Below, piece by piece: positions 59,520 to 64,000 of a stretch of 64,000 bases of DNA. Position 1 is the first letter of the stretch. The number at the start of each line of letters is the position of its first letter. Under the pieces are notes generated by a model. The model had not been told where the DNA came from. It saw nothing but the letters and a program-made list of their open reading frames with translations, and searched no databases. A program made the position numbers and the translations under genes. Origin of the DNA: an uncultured Planctomycetota bacterium (GTDB lineage: Bacteria > Planctomycetota > Brocadiia > CAIUPP01); the NCBI GenBank assembly GCA_903901045.1, contig CAIUPP010000068.1, positions 26,751 to 90,750 on the forward strand, in the 5' to 3' direction.

Positions 59520-62500
59520 GTGAACCACGCGGAACGCATAAGCCGGAGGCTGTGGAGCCGTCGCGCGAAACGGACTTATTTCGCGCTCGCGACGCTTTTC
59601 GCGCTATTTAACGCAGTCGTTTTCCTCCTCCTGCCGCCGATCGCGCGCTCCATCGCCGCGCGGAAGGCCTCCGAGGCGCTGTCGCGTCCGGTGACCATCG
59701 AGGCAATCTCCTTCAATCCCTATGCGCTTTCGCTCTGCATCCGCGGGCTGCGGATCGGGGAACGCGAGGGGGCGGAGGAGTTCGTCCGCGTCGGGCAGAT
59801 CTACGTGAACGCGCAACTTGCCTCTCTCTGGAAGCGCGCGCCGGTGATCGCCGCGGTTTACGTGGATGATCCGGCCATCCACATCGTGAGGACGGGGCCG
59901 GCCACTTTCAACTTCTCCGACCTGATGAAGCCGAAGACGCCGGCGGAACCGGGCGCGCCGTTCCGCTTTGCGATCAACGATATTCAAGTCCGCAACGGCG
60001 AGGTCGATGTCCAGGACAACACCACCGGCACGACGCACCGGTTGGAGCAGATTCGGCTGAGCGTTCCCTCCGTTTCCAATTTCCCCTATTTCATCGACAC
60101 CGATGTCCAGCCCTCCTTCTCCGCGCTCTTCGATGGCAGCGCCATCGCCCTGCATGGCAGCAGCCGCCCGTTTGCGGAGTCGCTGGAGACGACATTGGAC
60201 CTGAATCTGAATGCCCTGGAGTTGCCGCGCTATATGCGGGACATCCCGATGCCGGTCAACTTCCGCATTGATTCCGGGAAACTGAGTTGCCAGTTGCATC
60301 TGACGTTCACGCAGTTCGCGAACGTCACGCCGGTCCTGACGCTCTCCGGCGACGCGGTGCTGGCCGACCTTCACGTCAGCGACCTGGCCGGCAAGCCGAT
60401 CCTGAGCCTGCCGGAGGCGAGCGTGCTGCGGTTCTCCGCCTGGCCGCTCAAACGGCAGGCGCATTTCAAAACAATTCTCATCCGCGAGCCGGAGTTGAAC
60501 GTCGCGCGCAACCGCGATGGCGTGGTCAACCTCCTTGCGCTCCTTCCGCCTTCAGCGCCTGCCGCGGCCAAGCCCGACGCGCAGCCATCCGCGCCTGCGC
60601 CGGCGGTGGACGTGGACAGCTTCGAGTTGAAGGGGGGAAAGGTTGTCTTCAGCGACGACCTGCCCGGCGGGACGTTCCGCGCCGTTCTCTCTCCGATTGA
60701 CCTGGAGTGCGAGAATATCAGCACCGTTGAAGGCAAGAGCGCCCGGTACAAGTTCTCGATGCGGACGGACTCCAATGAAACGCTGGCAACTTCCGGAACG
60801 TTCTCCATCAACTCCGTCGCCGCTCAGGCGCACGTCGCGCTGGAGGGGCTGTTTCTGCCGAAGTACGCGCCGTATTACGCCGACATGTTCCGCGCCGACG
60901 TTGCGGATGGCCGCATCAGCGTGACCGGCGACGCCACGGCGGCGCAGCAGGGGGGGGCCTTCCAGACGACCTTTCGCGGACACGCCTCACTCAGCAAGCT
61001 GAGCGTCCTTGACCGGCGAACCTCCGAGACGATGCTCAGTTTCGACGCGTTCAATGTCGACGGGATTGTCGCCTCATACCCGCCCGCCGCACTGAGCATC
61101 GAGCAGATATCGCTGGCCAAGCCGGTGATCAATGTCACCGTGAATAAGGACAACTCACTGAACCTGATTGCGGCGCTTCCGCCGAAGAGCCCGGCGGCGA
61201 TTCCTGCCGCGGCGGCTCCAACCGGCCGGACGCCCGAAAAGCCGCCCATGCCGGTGGTCGCAGTCGGCAAGGTAACGGTGACGGAGGGGCGCTTCCAGTT
61301 CCAGGACCGGTCGCTGGAGCCGAGCTTCAGCACCGGCCTGAACGCTATCGAGGCATCGGTCCAGGGATTCTCCATGGACCCCCGGAAACAGGAGCAGCCG
61401 GCGCAGTTCGCGTTCAACGCGCAGTTGGACAACCAATCGCCGATCTCCATTTCCGGAAAGCTCCTCCCGAATCCGGATCACTTGTTCGTCGATATGCGCG
61501 TGGACTTCCAGGATGTGCAACTCAGTCCGCTGACTCCGTACTCCGGCAAATTCATTGGCTACCCCATCGACAAGGGGCGCCTGCGTCTCGATTTGCAGTA
61601 TCTCGTGCAGGGGGTGAAGCTGGAATCTCAGAATCGCATTCTGCTGGATCAGTTGACGCTTGGGGAACGCGTCGACAGCCCCACGGCCACGAAATTGCCC
61701 GTCAAGTTCGCGATTGCCCTGCTCAAGGACCGCCATGGGCAGATCAATCTGGACGTGCCCGTCAGCGGCAGCCTCAACGATCCGAAGTTCCGCGTGCTCC
61801 CGATCGTTTTGCAGACGCTGGTCAACCTGGTCGAGCGCGCGGTCACATCCCCCTTCGCTTTCCTGGCCGGCAGCGAAGAGGTGAGCCGCGTTGAATTCGA
61901 TTACGGGAGCGCGACGCTGAGTCCGGAGGAACTGAAGAAGCTCGATAAGATCGCCCGGATACTCGCCGACCGCCCGGCGCTGCGCTTCGAGATACGGACG
62001 GAGACTGTCGCCGGGCCGGATTCGGAGGCGCTGCGCAAGCAGTTCCTCTCGGACATGCTGAAGGTCGAGAAGCGGCGCGAGATGGTTGGCAAGAGCAGCG
62101 GGAACCCGCCGCTTTCCGATATTCAGGTTGAGCCGGGGGAGTACGAGCGGTATCTCAAGAAGGTCTATGACTCCGTCGCCATTCCGGAAAAGCCAAAAGG
62201 GTTCCTCGGGGGCACCAAGAGCGCCCCGGCTGAGGAGATGGAAAGACTCATCATCGGCGCGATACAGATCAGCCCGGATGATCTTCGCCGTCTTGCCTAT
62301 CAGCGAGCGGCCTGCGTAAGAGATTATTTGCTCAAGAGCAAAGCCACGGACCCGGAACACATACTCATGGTTGAGCCTCGCCAGATCAGCAGCGAGGGCG
62401 CCGAACTTCCCCGCCCGCGGGCGGAGTTCACGCTGCAAATGGCTGACAGCCCGCGCTCTCCCGCCGACGCTGCCTTTGGCGAACCTCCCGAAGGAGCAGG

Positions 62501-62591
62501 TGCCCGCCTCCCTCAGCAGGGTCATAAGACCCGCAACGTCCTTTTGGGCGCAGGAGCGGCGCTCCTCATCGGAGCCGCGCTCGCTTTGTAG
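59520..62591 (+). CDS. DUF748 (AsmA-like) envelope protein
   Basis: A GTG start at 59520 (AAAGGG upstream), one base after the NYN stop, so coupled. The 1,023-aa protein has an N-terminal membrane helix (about 17-40, ALATLFALFNAVVFLLLPPI). A very long beta-rich AsmA/DUF748-like body follows (VRNGEVDVQDNTTGTTHRLE, then VTEGRFQFQDRSLEPSFST). Near the end is EEVSRVEFDYGSATLSPEEL, an OmpA-like start common in DUF748 proteins. It finishes with a hydrophobic C-terminal helix (NVLLGAGAALLIGAALAL). AsmA-like proteins bridge inner and outer membranes and help lipid transport. Confidence 0.88.
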   Translation: MNHAERISRRLWSRRAKRTYFALATLFALFNAVVFLLLPPIARSIAARKASEALSRPVTIEAISFNPYALSLCIRGLRIGEREGAEEFVRVGQIYVNAQLASLWKRAPVIAAVYVDDPAIHIVRTGPATFNFSDLMKPKTPAEPGAPFRFAINDIQVRNGEVDVQDNTTGTTHRLEQIRLSVPSVSNFPYFIDTDVQPSFSALFDGSAIALHGSSRPFAESLETTLDLNLNALELPRYMRDIPMPVNFRIDSGKLSCQLHLTFTQFANVTPVLTLSGDAVLADLHVSDLAGKPILSLPEASVLRFSAWPLKRQAHFKTILIREPELNVARNRDGVVNLLALLPPSAPAAAKPDAQPSAPAPAVDVDSFELKGGKVVFSDDLPGGTFRAVLSPIDLECENISTVEGKSARYKFSMRTDSNETLATSGTFSINSVAAQAHVALEGLFLPKYAPYYADMFRADVADGRISVTGDATAAQQGGAFQTTFRGHASLSKLSVLDRRTSETMLSFDAFNVDGIVASYPPAALSIEQISLAKPVINVTVNKDNSLNLIAALPPKSPAAIPAAAAPTGRTPEKPPMPVVAVGKVTVTEGRFQFQDRSLEPSFSTGLNAIEASVQGFSMDPRKQEQPAQFAFNAQLDNQSPISISGKLLPNPDHLFVDMRVDFQDVQLSPLTPYSGKFIGYPIDKGRLRLDLQYLVQGVKLESQNRILLDQLTLGERVDSPTATKLPVKFAIALLKDRHGQINLDVPVSGSLNDPKFRVLPIVLQTLVNLVERAVTSPFAFLAGSEEVSRVEFDYGSATLSPEELKKLDKIARILADRPALRFEIRTETVAGPDSEALRKQFLSDMLKVEKRREMVGKSSGNPPLSDIQVEPGEYERYLKKVYDSVAIPEKPKGFLGGTKSAPAEEMERLIIGAIQISPDDLRRLAYQRAACVRDYLLKSKATDPEHILMVEPRQISSEGAELPRPRAEFTLQMADSPRSPADAAFGEPPEGAGARLPQQGHKTRNVLLGAGAALLIGAALAL

Positions 62592-62621
62592 CAGAAAGCC
62601 ATCTCAGCGGCCCACATGATG

Positions 62622-62891
62622 TCAGGCCAGGTTATGGAAGCTCTCGCCCGACCGCCAATCCTCGAAATGGATCGGCGTCCCATCGCGCCGGAAATACGCC
62701 GCCGCGACGATGGAGGGGTGAGAGTGTCCGGAAACCAGCAGCACGCGGTCATGTTCCGGCTGGAAAACCGGATAGAGCATTTCCATCTGGAGTTCCTCCG
62801 GTTCGGAACCGTGCTGCCTGTATGACCTTCTGCAAAGGGCCAGCAGTTCCTGCTGCTCGGCGGTCATCTCTCTTGTCAGTGTCGTATTCAT
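62622..62891 (-). CDS. Unknown 89-aa protein with strong SD
   Basis: ATG at 62891 with GGAGGGCG upstream, one of the best ribosome sites in the window. The protein is soluble (AEQQELLALCRRSYRQHGSE, DRVLLVSGHSHPSIVAAAYF). No family recognised; the HSHPSIVAA string is distinctive. Convergent with the DUF748 gene, divergent from the following prepilin-like gene. Confidence 0.65.
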   Translation of the reverse strand: MNTTLTREMTAEQQELLALCRRSYRQHGSEPEELQMEMLYPVFQPEHDRVLLVSGHSHPSIVAAAYFRRDGTPIHFEDWRSGESFHNLA

Positions 62892-63055
62892 GGTACGCCC
62901 TCCTAATCAGTCCTTACACTCCTTACTTAACTAATAGGCCGCAAATCGGCCTGCGTCAAGGGGATTGAGCGAATAGTTGAGGCGATGGGTCGGATATGAT
63001 AACGTGCCTCCCTTCGCGCCCGAAAGAACAGAAGTCCACAGCGCAAAGGATTGCC
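62892..63055. promoter_or_regulatory. Divergent control region with tandem 9-bp repeat
   Basis: Two tandem copies of A-G/C-TCCTTAC (62909-62926) and a hairpin AGGCCG-CAAAT-CGGCCT (62936-62952). No convincing -35/-10 pair. Confidence 0.4.
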
Positions 63056-63781
63056 GTGAAAGAAGCGCGCCATGCAGTATGCGGATTTACGCTGATAGAA
63101 CTCCTGGTGGTGATTGCGGTCATAGCCATTCTAGCGGCGCTGCTGCTCCCAGCGCTGGAGGGGGCGCGCTCGAAAGCTCGCCAAACCGCTTGCGCGGGAA
63201 ACCTGGCGCAGATCGGCTTCGCCTTCCAGATGTACCTCTCCGATTACTCCGAGGTCTTCCCCATCGCCGACGACCCGGTGAGCGCAGTCCCGAGCTATTG
63301 GCTGTGGATGGGGCGGGGGTGGCGTCCGCTGTTGAATGGATATGTTGCGCAGGAGCAGAAGACTTTCTGGTGCCCGGTGGATACGACTTCGCATCAGAAA
63401 TATGCCGACACCTCCTATTCCTACACGCTTGCCTTTTATCATACGCCCGATCAGATCGACGCGATGACGACGATGAAGCAGACCTATTCGGGGCCGACGC
63501 CCGACCTTCGCGGCGACCTGACGCCGGTGATTCCTTCCGTGCCGCAGCACCTTTCGCGCGTGAGGTCGCCGGGACAAAAGGTGATGGCGGGGGAGTGGTT
63601 GAGCAATCACGAGCGCATCTCGGGCGACAACGGATGGTGGAACTGGCAGGGGAGCCGGAACTTCCTCTTCGTGGACGGGCACGTTGAAAAGCGCGACGCC
63701 ATCTCGATCCGGCCGGCCAACGACGGCTTCCCGGACCCCAACCTTACATTGCACGGGCTCCGGGGGATGGATGTGCCATGA
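63056..63781 (+). CDS. Prepilin-type N-terminus, H-X9-DG-like protein 3
   Basis: The GTG at 63056 is chosen over an ATG at 62996 because AAAGGA lies 5 bases upstream and it gives a short leader ([10 protein letters not shown]) before [20 protein letters not shown], as prepilins usually have. The 241-aa protein is much shorter than the twins at 40,671 and 42,153. It has the near-terminal [13 protein letters not shown] string, the usual DG end of DUF1559-like proteins. Processing by prepilin peptidase is expected. The following 219 bases to the window end hold no supported gene. Confidence 0.88.
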   Translation: MKEARHAVCGFTLIELLVVIAVIAILAALLLPALEGARSKARQTACAGNLAQIGFAFQMYLSDYSEVFPIADDPVSAVPSYWLWMGRGWRPLLNGYVAQEQKTFWCPVDTTSHQKYADTSYSYTLAFYHTPDQIDAMTTMKQTYSGPTPDLRGDLTPVIPSVPQHLSRVRSPGQKVMAGEWLSNHERISGDNGWWNWQGSRNFLFVDGHVEKRDAISIRPANDGFPDPNLTLHGLRGMDVP

Positions 63782-64000
63782 CGGGAATGACGAATGAACA
63801 ATGGCGAACGAATGACGGAAATTCACCATTCGCTGATGTGGAAAATCGTGTAGTGTGGGCTTTAGAGCATATTAACATTTTACACCTACGTTGCAGTGAC
63901 GAAAAAAGCCCTGGCTGTCCTGCGGCGTAACGGCGTCGAGCGCTGAGGCGATGGCTGTCAAAAGCGCGTCATGCGTTCGAGCGCACAGGCGTTTGAGGAT

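Overview
The window looks like part of a GC-rich genome of an uncultured PVC-type bacterium, most like Lentisphaerota and relatives. The evidence is three long H-X9-DG-like proteins with prepilin N-termini, several very large secreted glycosidase-like proteins, a hybrid GntR/LacI regulator and a TRAP transporter. No rRNA or ribosomal-protein gene is present to fix the taxonomy, so this is an inference from gene content.

Region A (1 to about 17,890) is an integrated mobile island whose left end lies outside the window. It abuts the 3' end of a tRNA-Asn gene on the minus strand (17,891-17,961). It carries a tyrosine recombinase (3,153-4,190), a DUF6876-like/SymE-like pair, and at its right end an operon of HTH regulator, 131-aa protein and large serine recombinase (15,462-17,928). 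That operon has a consensus TTGACA-18-TATAAT promoter. Between two identical 20-bp repeats (5,293 and 15,315) lies a 10-kb block of defence-type genes: a GIY-YIG/RAMA nuclease, a zinc ribbon and a NERD nuclease in one operon; a 1,318-aa nuclease-methyltransferase fusion with a 130-aa partner; a PHP-SMC-like ATPase; and a class III nucleotide cyclase lacking both adenine-specifying residues. This block is the best candidate for an undescribed system.

Region B (17,962-30,100) is chromosomal. It holds a membrane-anchored unknown, a VanX-like D,D-dipeptidase, a sugar epimerase-type SDR, an ACT-domain malic enzyme with a hairpin leader, an alpha/beta hydrolase and a cytoplasmic TIM-barrel protein. 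The convergent minus-strand operon (30,825 to 26,269) encodes a PIG-L deacetylase, an AttH/CrtC-like protein and a secreted glycosidase-like protein.

Region C (31,000-49,200) is a carbohydrate-utilisation region: two further giant secreted glycosidase-like proteins (31,025-34,468; 46,038-49,172), a C45 Ntn-hydrolase, a secreted esterase with a DUF4082-like tail, a lipoprotein with a CBM9/DOMON-like domain, and a free-standing copy of the N-terminal carbohydrate-binding module of one giant protein. A GntR/LacI regulator is transcribed divergently from that module. Two twin prepilin-like proteins, a GH-like TIM barrel and a nitrilase follow.

Region D (49,400-64,000) holds YbaK, a DctPQM TRAP transporter, a patch of intergenic repeats including a 120-bp MITE-like element, and a four-gene envelope polysaccharide operon (flippase-like, GT9, GT39-like, GT4). 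Divergent from that operon is a NYN/OST-HTH protein coupled to a 1,023-aa DUF748 protein. The divergent control region contains four helically phased copies of an 11-bp palindrome and a 20-bp perfect palindrome spanning the -35/-10 spacer. The window ends with a small unknown gene and a third prepilin-like protein.

Most long ORFs antisense to these genes are GC-driven shadows and were left out. No CRISPR array, rRNA or recognisable riboswitch was seen.
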